The notes under the pieces were generated by a model. That model did no database searches. It worked only from the letters and a program-made list of their open reading frames with translations, and was not told the origin of the DNA. A DNA stretch of 64,000 nt from Ptiloglossa arizonensis. Its lineage: Eukaryota; Arthropoda; Insecta; Hymenoptera; Colletidae. Positions 11,422 through 24,900 of the stretch are shown piece after piece; positions within the stretch are counted from its first letter, which is position 1, and each line of letters opens with the position of its first letter. The stretch is taken from assembly GCF_051014685.1 (NCBI RefSeq), contig NC_135048.1, forward strand, positions 22,958,543-23,022,542, in the 5' to 3' direction. A program made the translations under genes and the position numbers.

Positions 11422-14400
11422 AAAAACCGATCGATATGGGGTACGGTGGCCTGATTTGTGGGCTGCGTAACCGGAGATATTTCATTGAATCCTCCCCGTT
11501 GATACATCGAAAAAGAGCGAAAAGTTTGTTACTTAGTCGGCGAACCTACATCGGTGGTACATCGTCAGCCCGAATACTGTTGGAAGTTCCACGAAGCCAG
11601 TCGTAACAAAAGCAAAAGGTTCTCTCTCTCTCTTTCTCTCTCTCTCGACCGTGTGAAAAGAAGCAGATTCTCAACCTCGGCGAAAAAGAGTCAGCTTACA
11701 AAGGGAACGGAAAGATTACACAGAGATCCGTCAGGTTTGATCCTTCGGGACGTCGAGAAAGGACGAGTTTATCCACGGATCGAATCGAGCTGGTCTAACA
11801 ACGTCGACGTCGAGCAGATTTTACGTCTCGAGTACAGAAAATGATCTTGAACGCGACATCGGTGAATCCGACGCGATAAAGAACGAACGAGACCATCGCG
11901 CTAATTCGTTTCCATTGTAAAACGTTTCTCGACTGATTTTCCCTGATAGAAACGTATATAGAATAACCAATTTAATTTTCATTCGTTTTCCACGCCATTC
12001 CTACGATACGCGTGCAAGAAGATGGCCTCTGAACGAATTTAATAGGATCCACCGTAACTCCGAACGTAATCTCATCGCGCGCGTATTATTGGTCTTTTTA
12101 ATGCAAAATTGTACGAGCTTGACAAATTATTTTTCAAATAATACAAGCGCTATAAATAGATACGAATTTATAAGAATTAACGTTAAAATTGTACTACCAA
12201 AGATATTGTAATACAGAGAAAATTATAATTAATTAAAAATAATTTCTATGGATGTAATTACAGAAATGTAAGTTATGGATCGCAAACAGGTGTGAACTAT
12301 TAACTAATTAATACTTTTATCGTAACGAGTAATTAAGCTGTGATATTTTTCCTAATTATATAGAAAAGAATGACATTTTTTTGTTTACACACAAATACGA
12401 GCGTAAATCATAAATTTATTACGCAAGATAGTCCAGTGATAAAGGATAAAAAAATACATTTTATACTACGAATAAAAAAACCCTAATGCGCGTTTCAAGC
12501 AATTAGGGTAAAACGTGAGACGTCAGTTCGCGACAATGCGAACGTAATTCGCATAATGGGTACGTCGATGCACCGGGATTCACTTTGACCCTAATCTCTG
12601 TTCGTAAGTCTGCCTCGCAGATTACTCGTACTTTATTAGGTCGCGCGACGTTTTAAACATTGATTCAATTGAGGACAAGAAATGCGTCGATGGAAGAACT
12701 ATAGTTTTCATAAGGTCTTGAAAAAGCAACCATAACACGGTAACGAGCGTAAATCTGTGCATTGTTAAATATCAGTGGACAATAAAAATCCTCTTCTAAA
12801 GATTATGTATAAATTACATCGAAGTGATTCAACTTTTTTCCGTACGAAACATAAATATTTATGAATTGTTTAATAATTTTTAATACCAATACGCTTGAAG
12901 AATGCGTAAGGAAATATATAACGTGCACAAAACTGATTCGATTCTTTGCACAGAAAATATCCTAAATGAATTTCAAATATTGGTAAATATTTTAAAAAAA
13001 CATTACTCGGTTTTAAAACAACAAAAGGAAATCTAGATAGATCTACGCGTTGTTATTCACTGCGAAACAAAATTCTAAAAATCGAGATGTTTCTCTTCAA
13101 AGCAGAGCCATCCACCAGCAATACAATTTTAAACGAAAAAATATTACGTTTCATCGATCGTTAAATCGATACCCGTAGGTGTATGAATAATAATGTTACA
13201 TATTATACTCGTTCGTGTGTAAAAATTCATTGAGGATTTTCCTGATGAAAAGTACAGCCTACGCGTTTTATCCTCAGTTTGTCAATATTACGTATTGAGT
13301 AGTTTGCAATTGTATTATAATAACATGAATACGTCCCTGAAAAAATATGCAATATAGATTCGTGTATTAAACTATGGCATACGTCTATTGCAAAACGAAG
13401 TACTAAATGAGCCGAGAGAACAAGACATTGAAACTATAGAAACAGTATGAATTAATGAAATAAATAATATAAATTAATTTATTCTTAATAACTTGTAAAA
13501 CCGATTTTACTTTCTTGTATGTAAATCGATCTTTTTAACAGCGATTTGTACAATTAACGACTCGTACTTCGTGATGATTCACTCCACTCTTTTGGAGTGC
13601 ATTGCATCGATTGATGAAAATGTTCAAATTGTCTCCCATTTGCATACGCTGCTCTTTACAATTCGCCCCAATAATTTTCTATTGCATTTAAACCTGAACA
13701 TTTAAATTACAGAAGATTTCGTGCATCTCTATTCAACTCGTAGCACATCGTACGATATTTTTATTCTTTATTCACCGACAATATGATCAGAACAACAACT
13801 AAACAACTCTAAATTTTAGCTAAAGTTGTAGCCGAGCAACTCTAATCAGTCGTAAAAGTATTCTGTTTAATTATTAATTCGTTACGTCAAAAGAAACGTT
13901 AATATATTTTACTGCCTGTATTTAGATATATTTTTGTGTACAATGTATGATGCTTAAAGCAATAGTTGATCTGGAAAAAATTCATATTTCGTAACAATGT
14001 CACATTATGGAATGTTTCCCTTCCGTGTGATAGTTTTTAGAAATTTTTACTATTAATAACTCCGGCAAAGTACATCCACGAAGTTCACTTACGGAATTAT
14101 CGTCCCCTTAATAAACGAAGGTCAGCAAAATACCACAAGCATGGTATAATGAAAAGTCATTAACCTATGAAGTTGATGCATTTCGTGCAAACATTTGTGA
14201 GTAAAAGTAGACGCAGAAAACGCATTATTAATTACCTTTTCCACCGTCATGTTTGCACGAATGTTTAAATAATTAGCAGGGGAGTGAAATGAAGTGAGGA
14301 ATAACTACGTATAACCTTGAAGTTACGTAATAAATTGTTAAATCGGTTCAATGAAATCCAATTATAATTCTTTTCATAAGCCTGATCAACTGCGTATCAG

Positions 14401-15324
14401 CTACTGGAAAAAGTAATTTCACAAAACGTTTTTCTGGCACTGCTTTAGTGTACGTTGTTTGATATTTATTTTTTTCAAATGATAACACAAAGAATGTATT
14501 TGAAGTTGTGAAATTCAAAGGTACGAACATACAGTCGAATGTTTACACAAACATGTGTAACGAAAAAAGTGAGACAGTTAATGGACTTAGTCCAGCCGTA
14601 GGAGTAAATCGAAGCAACGATAAACTTTGATATAAAATCATGAACGAAATACGAATCAAAAGGGCATTTAATTTTTATCAATACTGCTCTTCTAATTAAA
14701 TTATTGTAAAAAGGATGAAAGCTTCGGATAACAAAAAAACGATTGTTACCCTTTGACGTATTTATTACAAAGGAAATTTTTATCGCAAATAAACTGAAAA
14801 TGTTTGAAAGCTTTTATACAGTTATGTGAAAAGCTCCCAGGTCCTTCATATTCCATGGACCGTGTTATTTTAGATTTTATTCCTTTCCGCGACTTTTTTA
14901 CCGACGAAAGAATTATAAGCAACGTGTTTCTCGAGCGTCTGTAACGGATTCGAAAATACTAACTGCACCGAAATATAATACTTGAGAACAAACTTTGAGA
15001 TGTTAATGAAATTTCGTACATAGAAGATTAAAAAATATTTTTTCTTTTTTTTTTCATTTTATAGCGAAACAGTTATTTTCAGATGTATTCCAGACATCGA
15101 GCTTTATCGAATGAATTTTTTTTAATATAATTTACAGTAATTCCCCGCTTTCCGGTTACAAAAACTGCACCTTCAATTCGCTTAAAAGCCCAGTGGATAG
15201 CAATTGCATTGATCGTTGCTAAATTTATTGTTAAACTCTGATAACTCTGTCTCGGATTCATTTTCATCGAGAAAACCTCGCCAATTTATTAATAATATTC
15301 TCACAAATATATAACGAAAAATAT
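11422..15324. other. Gene-free stretch; less AT-rich block at its left end
   Basis: About 11425-11900 is CpG-containing and less AT-rich, with a CT microsatellite near 11622-11645. A 96-codon open frame here lacks any motif. This block could be a promoter or untranslated exon for the GTPase gene, but I cannot support it with splice sites. 11900-15324 is AT-rich with no recognisable gene. Confidence 0.5.
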
Positions 15325-15535
15325 TAGGTTGTTCGATAAGTTTTGTCGTTCGAAACTTATTAAACAACATAGTACTAAGTTTCTCGATAAGTTTTATCGA
15401 ACTATAAAACTTATTGAACAATATAATATTAAGTTTCTCGATAAGTTTTATCGAACTACAAAACTTATTGAACAATATAATACTAAGTTTCTCGATAAGT
15501 TTTATCGAACTACAAAACCTATTGAACAACTTATT
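15325..15535. repeat. 54-bp tandem array with internal hairpins
   Basis: Units carry AAGTTTCTCGATAAG at 15377, 15431 and 15484 (period 53-54), plus a partial unit on the left. Each unit includes CGATAAGTTTTATCG, an inverted repeat with a 3-nt centre, and the sequence AAACTTATTGAACAA. Both strands stay open across it because the unit length is near a multiple of three. Confidence 0.9.
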
Positions 15536-15902
15536 ACAATATACATTTTCACATTAGTGATTAGCCTATGTAATGCGAGACTAGCTCGCTGTTGCTCCGT
15601 CTCTCTCACTCTCATTCGCGTATCACGACCTTCGATCGAGATAAAAATCGCTACCCCGCTTTCGAGTGAACTGACACGCCTACTTTGTCACTTGAAAACG
15701 GGGAACACCGTGATTTACAATTTCTGCTCTGTACAACGCACCAAACTGTATCGATTGGAAGTTATCTTCCATTTTTGACAAACAGATCGAACGTTGCCTG
15801 TGCAAAAACGACAGAATACTCCTCCGGAATCTGATAGGTTATCTTCGAGGGGAACTGCATCGATTAACCATTTGAATTTTTTTTTTTTTTTTGTTGCAGC
15901 CA

Positions 15903-18900
15903 ATGCTCGCTGAAACAAAACGCGGCGGCACCAGCGGGGCCGAGGAGGGTGAAACCGAGGATGGGATGGAATATTACAGGCTGAGATCGTTTTCTATAAC
16001 AGCAAACGGGGTTTACAACCTCGGCGATTCATTGAAGAGTCGTCGTAGCAGAAGCATCAACAGTGTAACATCCTCCGGCACTAGCTGCAGCAGTACTAAA
16101 GAGGCCAGGTTGCGCAGGTAAGAAAATAAACCATTAATCAACGGTTTGAGACGCGTTCCAAATAACTTGGAGAACAATTAACCGTTCCGCTGTTCAATAA
16201 TACGATGAAAATAATTTTTAATAAAACTAGTACGATCTGAATTCACTCTTCTACGATCCGAATTACCTGAATAAGAAATGTTATTAAGACACTTTTTACA
16301 GTAACTTTTTCATGTTTATTTGAAAAGTTCTTGTAACGTGAAACGGTGTAAATACACGATGAAAAAATATATAGAACAATGAATATAGAAAGATGTAAAA
16401 GTCGAGGTGTAATTAAAGTGCTGTTACGGAAACTTCAATTTTCTTATTTAATTTTTAACACGTTCTCCGTGTACGGTAAATTTTTGAACGCGGTGTACAC
16501 GATTCAACGTCGCAGGATTGATATTAATATTTGTTTAATTAACGAGGAGATTACTCCGTTTATTGAACATATTTGAATTAAATAACTGAAATCATTTTGT
16601 AGATTTCTTTGTCCTTCGCTCGAATGTAATTTTTGCTTTGGAGTTTATTTTTCATTTTAACGATAAAGATGACCTTTCGTTCCTATATCAAAAACTATGT
16701 TCAATGAGAAAGTTTATAAATGTTGTTTAAAACTAAAAGGTAGAAATTGACCAACATCTGGTATAAAAATATAAAATTACGTTTCGATACATGCGGTTAC
16801 ACGCATTTGTGTAACCTTGCTTAAACCATAGTTTAATATAAAAATGGTATTCGTTGTATCGTTTTGTATTTTTCGCAAAATAAATACAGAGAAGAAAATA
16901 ACGGAACTAGTTTAACAAGGCGTAGAAAAAAGAATATAATAGAAGACGGAAACCTTAATGATACAACCTTGTGCGGCCGTATCTCTTGAATAAATAAACG
17001 CGGGAATTTCAAATTGGATGTAACTGTGCTCTCGTATTTGTACTTGTGTGCGTTTTCTGAACATTCACAAATGCTTTGTGTGTGTTTAACATACTTTCCG
17101 AGCACCCTGTGCAAAGATACAGAAACGTTACAAATCCTTACATCGTCTAAACGAAAAGAAATTATTACCTAAAATTGACAACAAATCGAAGATATAAAAT
17201 ACGATCGCATAGAATCGAACCAACTGAAACGAGATCAACGAAAAATCGAAACCTTTCAATTTCACGAGTATCGAACTTTAAGAATTAAATAATTAAATTC
17301 TATGGTGCGAACTTTACAGTCACGAAATGTTTTGACCTCGATGTTGAAACCTGCTACTTATCTTCTTCTCGCGAAGCAATTAACAGGGGCGTAATTACCG
17401 TCGAGCAATTACGCTTGGCGCTGTGTTCGCGGCAAACGACGAAGGTAACGAGTGATGGAAGCCAAAAGATTCCCTCTCTGTTACGTTGCTTCCACTTAAA
17501 GAGATTAAAGGGCCTCGCTTGTCTGCCTTGCATTTTTTTTTCTCGTACGTGCCGCATAATTTTTCCGTTACGATTCCCATCGTCCTTGAATCCCGAAAGG
17601 TTATGCCAGTCGCTCGCTGTGACTCGTTGATAGCCAGATTGATACGAAACGAGATCTAATAAGAGCAAGTGCTCTTCCACGAGGAGAAATGACCGAAAAT
17701 TATAATGCACATTGTTTGACGATTGAAAGAAAGGTATGTCGAGAGACAAACAGCAAAAAGAACCAGTTAATTTTCGATCGATGTAGGATCTTTGAGAACA
17801 TGTATTTATTCGTTAAGAGCTCGCAACTCGGTGCCTGCGCGAGCTCTCAACGTAGAGGAAATATTCTGGTTCGCTCTCGATGTTTAAGAATAAGAATAAT
17901 TCGTAAACACTGGAAGAGCACTGAACTCTTATCGTGTAGGACAAACTGAGCTATCAATGAGTATGCTTCTATCCTGAAATAGGATGCGTGATTCTTTTAG
18001 AAGAGGTGTCTTGCAATCCAAAGAGGGCACGAGAGAAAATTTTTAATGTAGAAAACTGTATGAGAGAATTTTTAACGTAGAGGACTATATCTATTTCTGT
18101 TTATTCGGAATTGTAGTTACCTTCATGTTATGATATTTGAAGTAACATAAAAATTAAACGTACATGTACGTGTCAGTATTTTTAGAGAGGTTTAGTTATA
18201 TCATTGATCTCATTCGATGAAAGTTCTTATTTCGAATTAATTTTAAAGTATGACCAACTCGGGGAGTTTTTGTTAATACTTTCGTAAGTGTAACTGGTAT
18301 TTTCGAAATCTATAAATAGCTTTTCTTCGAAGTCGTTGTACCGATATATTTTACGTTCATTGAATGTTGGAACTTATTCATTATATCTGTTAGAAACAAG
18401 TGCAAACGTGGATTAGACGTGAGAGAGCATTTTCACGCTGTTATTCACTAAGCGGATTAAAACGAAAACTACATAGAAGAGTTAATACCTACGTTTGCCG
18501 CACAATATCCTTCTATAACAATTGTTTATCGCTGACACAATGAATTTCAACCCGAGACGCGGTATCGTTAACTGAAAGAGCAATGAATGAACATCCTAAA
18601 AGTGTTATTCCACCAAACAACGTGTCTGTTGTTGAAAATCCATTCAAAGACACATCTTGACACGTCAAAATGACATCTTTTTAAACACTACTCCAAATTA
18701 ACAATATTCTACCTCAAACACAGAAATATACGTTCCTCGACGAGCAATTACTCTTGAAATTGTTTAAAATGATATAACAGTCAAAATCAATGGTCATGAA
18801 ACTTTTCTGTAGCTTCTCTTAAAAAGAGAAAGAATGTCAATAATAATGAATCAATTAATAATAACTCACCAACATTTTTCTAAATTAAAATTTTTCATTT

Positions 18901-21900
18901 ACATCCTCCCTTGGACTGTAAGTCACCCTCCCTCCCCAAGGGTCGCGTTCCTCGCTTTCGAGAGCACTGGTTTAAATATTTTCAAAATTATACCGAGCGA
19001 CTTCAGATGTCTAGAATGATAATACGCTGTATAAAATACATTTGGTAAGAAGTTTCGAACATGTTGAAACTTCACGAGAGTGTGAAGCAAGATTTATGAA
19101 GGAACAGCAGAAGAAATTGCGTTTTATCAAAACTTCATATAGGCATCGAGTGACGTCATTTTATATTTGCGAAGGTCAGTTCAGTTTCATAAAAGCGAAA
19201 GATAAAACGGTAGGAAGATAAAACCTGCAGAAATGGAGCAAACCGCAGTAAAGTGGATGACTGACGCTCCGCGAGCTCATCTTTATAAACTGTTGCCATT
19301 GCATGATTTTATTTGTATGTAAACGTCGCGGTTGTACGAGATATATATTAAAAATACGGTACCGTAGCCCACCGATAGGAGAAACTCAGCTTTAAGAAAA
19401 ATTTCGTCCACCTGGAACTGAAAAGACACGGTAAGTGAAATAAGTCCGTTTAAAGCGGACGGGCTGATTATCACGATACCGTTTCACTTAAAATTTTACT
19501 CGAAACTTCACCGAGGACTATTAGCTCGACGTTCCCAGCGAGGAAAATGAAATTATAATTTCGAGTAGAATGTAATTCTCCTGCGACACTTTACCTTCGA
19601 AACTTATATAAAAGTCAGTTTACAATTATAATATTTCTTAAGTAAATCTTATCTGTCGTTCTTTCAAACTCGTCACTGTTACAAAACTCTTTAACCTCGT
19701 ACATCGGAAGCACTCGCTATATTTCTAACGAGCATTAAAAAATAAATATTGAACAAAAACGAACTCTGAACTGATTTTCAAGTTTCTTAAAAATTTACAA
19801 ACCGATGACGTCGACAACAGCGGTGAATAATTGATTTTTATCTCAATAGGATTTCTATCTTTCTTTCTTCTGCTTTCTTAACAGAATTCATTCAATGACA
19901 TCGAATACGTTATTAAACAATACTGAAGTATTTAGGTAGCACAATTCTTGGCTCAATTTGTTTTTCTTTTCACGTAAATGTGTCAAGGAGAGTTCAAGGT
20001 CATCCTAGAAACAAATGCGATTACAAAGATACAACTGTGTCTTCTTCGTTCGTAACCTTGACCGATCTCGAGTAAACATGATTTCTGAATTCATCTATAA
20101 TTAAACTACACGTGTGCACATTGAGCAAACCTATTCGCATAAAAGAAAAAATTAGTGACCTTGAAATCTCCTTGACACCATCTACGAAAGAACAAACCAA
20201 GCCAAAAGTCTACCCCCGAAGACACTTTGACTTGGTCTAACGACATACGTCGCTCAAATTCGACGAATTCTCACTAACTTCCAGTTGACGGTCACCGGTG
20301 ACCAACAGCGAGCTTTGTTAAACATAATAAAGTTCACGAGGGAATTCTAGGTGAGATCTTCGGCTCGAGTGGTTGCGTCGTTTCTTCCACGGTGCAAAAG
20401 AAACGACGCGCTTGCGAGAGAGCTCTAAAAGAATCGCAATACTATAGAAAGGCGACCGACTCGCACAATGAACTCCTATTTTTTTATTTCTTTCGTCTTT
20501 TTTTTTTTACCTCCTCTTCCCCTCCCCCCTGCTTCTTCTCTTTTTTCTTCACGTCGGTCGATACGGTTCCGGGAGCCGGCCAGAGCCATCCACGGCGTTC
20601 TCACCCCCATTTTCTTTTTTTTTTTTTTCTCTTCTTGCCACGTTTCAGCTCGGCGTCGCAGCTCTCCGGCATGGAAGCCGAAGAGGAGACGAGCAACGAA
20701 CGAGTGGCCACTTACAAAGTCGGTATGCTGGGCGCATCAGGGGTAGGGAAAACCGCCCTCACCGCCCAGTTCACCACCAGCGATTACATTTGCGCTTACG
20801 ACACTTCTCTCGGTGAGTGCGAAGACGTATCCCGGTGCTTTCGCGAGAGCCACGAGAACACACCGAGCTTCACGGCGAAATTATCAAATAAATTTGAAAC
20901 GTGGAACGCCGACGATGCTTCCCGCGAAGATCTCTTGTCTCTCGCGATACGGCGGGTTGGGCATCGCTTTGCGACGATGCTTCCCGCAAACGTACGCTAA
21001 TTTCTGCTTTCGAGTGACGATTTTTTGCTTGCTCAACAGTAAGGAGGAATCGTGGGAGATTAAAGAAATAATGCTTTCTTTTCGTGGAGTGGTGGTAATC
21101 CCCGTTTTCGAGTAACAATTTCTATTCTTCGATCTGTAAAGAATTAAAATACTGTAACGAGGGGAAATTTTTGAGAATATTTATTTTCATAAAGATACGA
21201 TCATTTTTGCTTTCGAGTGACAATTTTTATTTGCTCACCGGTAAGGAGGAATCGTGGGAGATTAAAGAAATAATGCTTTCTTTTCGTGGAGTGGTGGTAA
21301 TCCCCGTTTTCAAGTAACAGTTTTCAATCTTTGATCTGTAGAGAAGGAGAATATTGTAACGATGGGAAATTTTTGAGAATATTTATTTGTTTGAGAATAT
21401 GATCATTTTCGCTCACAAATGATAATTTTTATTTCCCCACCGGTAGGGAGGAATCGTGAGAAATTAAAGAAATAATGCTTTCTTTTCGTGGAGTGGTGGT
21501 AATCCCCGTTTTCAAGTAACAGTTTTCAATCTTTGATCTGTAGAGAAGGAGAATATTGTAACGATGGGAAATTTTTGAGAATATTTATTTGTTTGAGAAT
21601 ATGATCATTTTCGCTCACAAATGATAATTTTTATTTCCCCACCGGTAGGGAGGAATCGTGAGAAATTAAAGAAATAATGCTTTCTTTTCGTGGAGTGGTG
21701 GTAATCCCCGTTTTCAAGTAACATTTTCCATTCTTCGATCTGTAAAGAATTAAAATACTGTAACGACGAGAAATTTTGAAGAATATTTATTTTTGTAAAA
21801 ATACAATAATTTTCGGTCACAAGTGACAATTTTTACTTTCCCCACCGGTAGGGAGGAATTGTGAGAAATTAAAGAAATAATGCTTTCTTTTCGTGGAGTG

Positions 21901-24900
21901 GTGGTAATCCCCGTTTTCAAGTAACAGTTTCTATTCTTCGATCTGTAAAGAATTAAAATACTGTAACGACTAGAAATTTTGAAGAATATTTATTTTCGTA
22001 AAAATATGATAATTTTAAAAATATGAAAGAAAGTTTCGTAATCGTAAGAAATTATCAAAAAAGATTCTTGCCCCCGAGATTAGAATGATTCCCGCTTTCA
22101 AGCGACAGCTTGAATTTCCAGTACTCGATCTATCTACGAAGTTTCATAAAAATCGGAAATTGTCAATTCGATGAGGTTCTTTGCCGGTGAATACCGTTAA
22201 TTAATTTCCAACGACTATTTGAACTTTCCAATATCTGATTTGCAATTGTTTACCATGGATATAGAAACGTTCGGAGTCCGCAGTTATTAAAGTAACGTAA
22301 TTTCCAGCGAAGCAAAGTTTCTTCCGTGAAGAGTATCGAGTCGAATGAAATTCAGCAGTTCACAGAACATTTCGAAGCCTGCGTTTAATACCTTCCAGAG
22401 TTTACTTTCATTCTGAAATTACCTATAACACGGTTGGTGCTCGACCCTTCGACTAGGTTCGATATCGCAATCACGAGTGATACAACAAACCTCAATATTT
22501 GAAGTTTACTCAGAAATCCTACACTGCTGGAAAACAATACCACTTGGTGCGTCAGTGGTTGTCATCATTAATCGTTGCAAAATTTAGGTCCCTCGTTATT
22601 TTGCAAAATGGAACGGTCTTCGTTTTGCTACAATATTAAAGAGATATTCCTAGAGAAAAAAAAAATTTGGAAATTATGCAAAACAAAAACCGTTCCTGTT
22701 TTTTTTCTGCTAATTTTTATTCATACTCGGAGTAATTAAACACAAAGTTTCGATTAATTATCTTCGGAGTTCGTCGAGGTAGAAACCACCCACGGACATC
22801 GTAAAAAAATTATTATAGTACGAATAAAAAAATGGCTACTGTATTACGCACAAAATAGCCACGCGAGATATTTAAAAATTTTCTGAATATCGATCGAAAT
22901 TAATTTCGATTGCGTCAATGGAGATTTTACTGTACGCGACAAGGTAGCGTTCAATTCTCACCGCACCTAACCTCTAATAATTTGAAAGTCTCGACTCTTA
23001 CCGCGACGTGCAGATTTCGCCATTTTGGAACGTACTTCGTGGATGGTCCTCTAATTAGGGGCTAACGTGCCGTGCTAAAGTTCACTTCGAGATGTTGAAA
23101 TATGCATACTTCGCTAATCATCGGTGCATACTTCATCGAAGGGCGCTTAACGTCTGCATACTACGTGTACTTTGGGGAGTATAAAGTGTTATTGGAAAAC
23201 GTACCTCTTGCACCAGGAACCTGGAACGCGGTTACATTGAAAGAACTTTTTAGTGCTTCGGACGACAGTCGAGGAAGACGGATCGAAAATAACCAAGGTA
23301 GCTCCAGGTAACTTCCATCCCCGGCTTAAGTACATTAAGTATCTTCTAATCGCCTGGAATCACTTAAAGTGCCAACGGTGGAAGGTCGAAACGATGAAAT
23401 AACTAGTAGCACGTGTGTGGAACACGTTCGTATACTCGAGAACTGTGCCATCTTGTACAACTTGGTACGAATTTATCGAAACGAAAATAAGTAAATTTCA
23501 AAAAGTCTAATATAACGAATAAAGTGTACGATAAAGAAGTAACAAATATTAAGTTCATTTTCGCGTCACTTAAACAATCAATCGAGAGACAAAATTGTTT
23601 TACAGTAAAGTTTTCACCGTCTCGAAGCATCTGAACAATTGCTTGAATTTTCGTTTATAATTACTAGAGGAACGAATATTTGTACGTCTCGATGATTCGT
23701 GTTATTATTTTTTCTTTTTTATTTCATTTGCAAAAAATAACCTCGAGATTAACCGTCTAGATCAGAATGGTCATTTATCTCGAAACAACTGTAACGAATC
23801 GTCCGTTTGGATTTCTTTTTTTGTTTCTTTTTTTTTTTTCTTTTCACTTTTCTTCGTTGTTTCGGTGTCTCGTAATTTATCTTTATGGCGTCTAGACACC
23901 CTGCAGCAATGAAGCGACTTCTCGAAAGGACTCGCTGGTCGTAAACCGAATAAGTGACTCGTATTTATGGTCGATAGTGATTGCTCGTCGTACAAGCACC
24001 CACGAATGCAAATTACAACCGATGCTGTGCCGTGATTCGTACTCGTACGGGAACTGTTGGAAGAAGGTGATTTCGTTTACATCGGTGGGTACTGAATGGT
24101 CGAATAATGATGATTGTCCGCGAACCGCGAATAGCATTTCCTCTCGCGATAGATGGCTTTTCATTTCCAGGAAAATCAGGAAGCACGGTAAACATAATTC
24201 CCTCGGGGTTGCTCGCTTGCAAAGAAGTGCAGGAAGCGATTCGAATAGTGCAACTATTAAAATCAAGATTTTTAATAGTACAACTATTAAAATCAAGATT
24301 TTTAATAACACAACCGATGCAATTACCTACAAGTATTTTTCCACTCGTTACGATTATTTTGTACATAAATTGTAGAGAATAGTATAAATCTGATTACAAC
24401 GTAGATTCGTATATCACTCTTTTCCTTGTAGTTGTACTTTGAGTTTTATTTATTACTTATGTTACTGCTTTACAACTAGATAAGATAGTTAATAGATTGT
24501 AAACAAGGGAACTCGTAAAATTACAATCGGTCCTTGTAAGTTGAGAACCGGATAAATTACAAAAATATCCGGTGCAATTTTACTATTTTTAATAATAAAA
24601 TCGAGTTTAAGTCTAACTTATCGTAAATCTAAAGAAGAATTACACAAAAGTTACTTTGAACATATGTTAACGTTCGGTCAATAAATTTGTTACGTTCTTT
24701 AACTATTCTTCAAATATTATATAATTTTTGTATATCTTTGCAGTAATGTACGGCGAGGATGACCTAAGTATTCCTTTCACAATTTTAAGGATAGCTTTTA
24801 ACCTTTGAACACGAATGAAAAAAATATGTACTGTTCTGTATATAAACACGATGCTCCTAATGAATAAAAAAGCAGTTTCTCGACCGTACTTCTACATTTG

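Noticed and set aside
11058..11454. Plus-strand open frames of 121 and 61 codons
   Set aside because: They simply follow the 204-bp tandem repeat, whose length is a multiple of three.
15182..15778. Open frames on both strands across the 54-bp array (115 and 149 codons)
   Set aside because: Repeat unit near a multiple of three keeps both strands open; repeated IKLIEQ-type peptides reflect the array, not a protein family.
20392..20670. Coding extension of Rgk exon 2 upstream to 20392
   Set aside because: The frame is open only because of the Phe/Ser/Pro-coding pyrimidine tract; the acceptor at 20648 joins exon 1 in phase, so this is intron.
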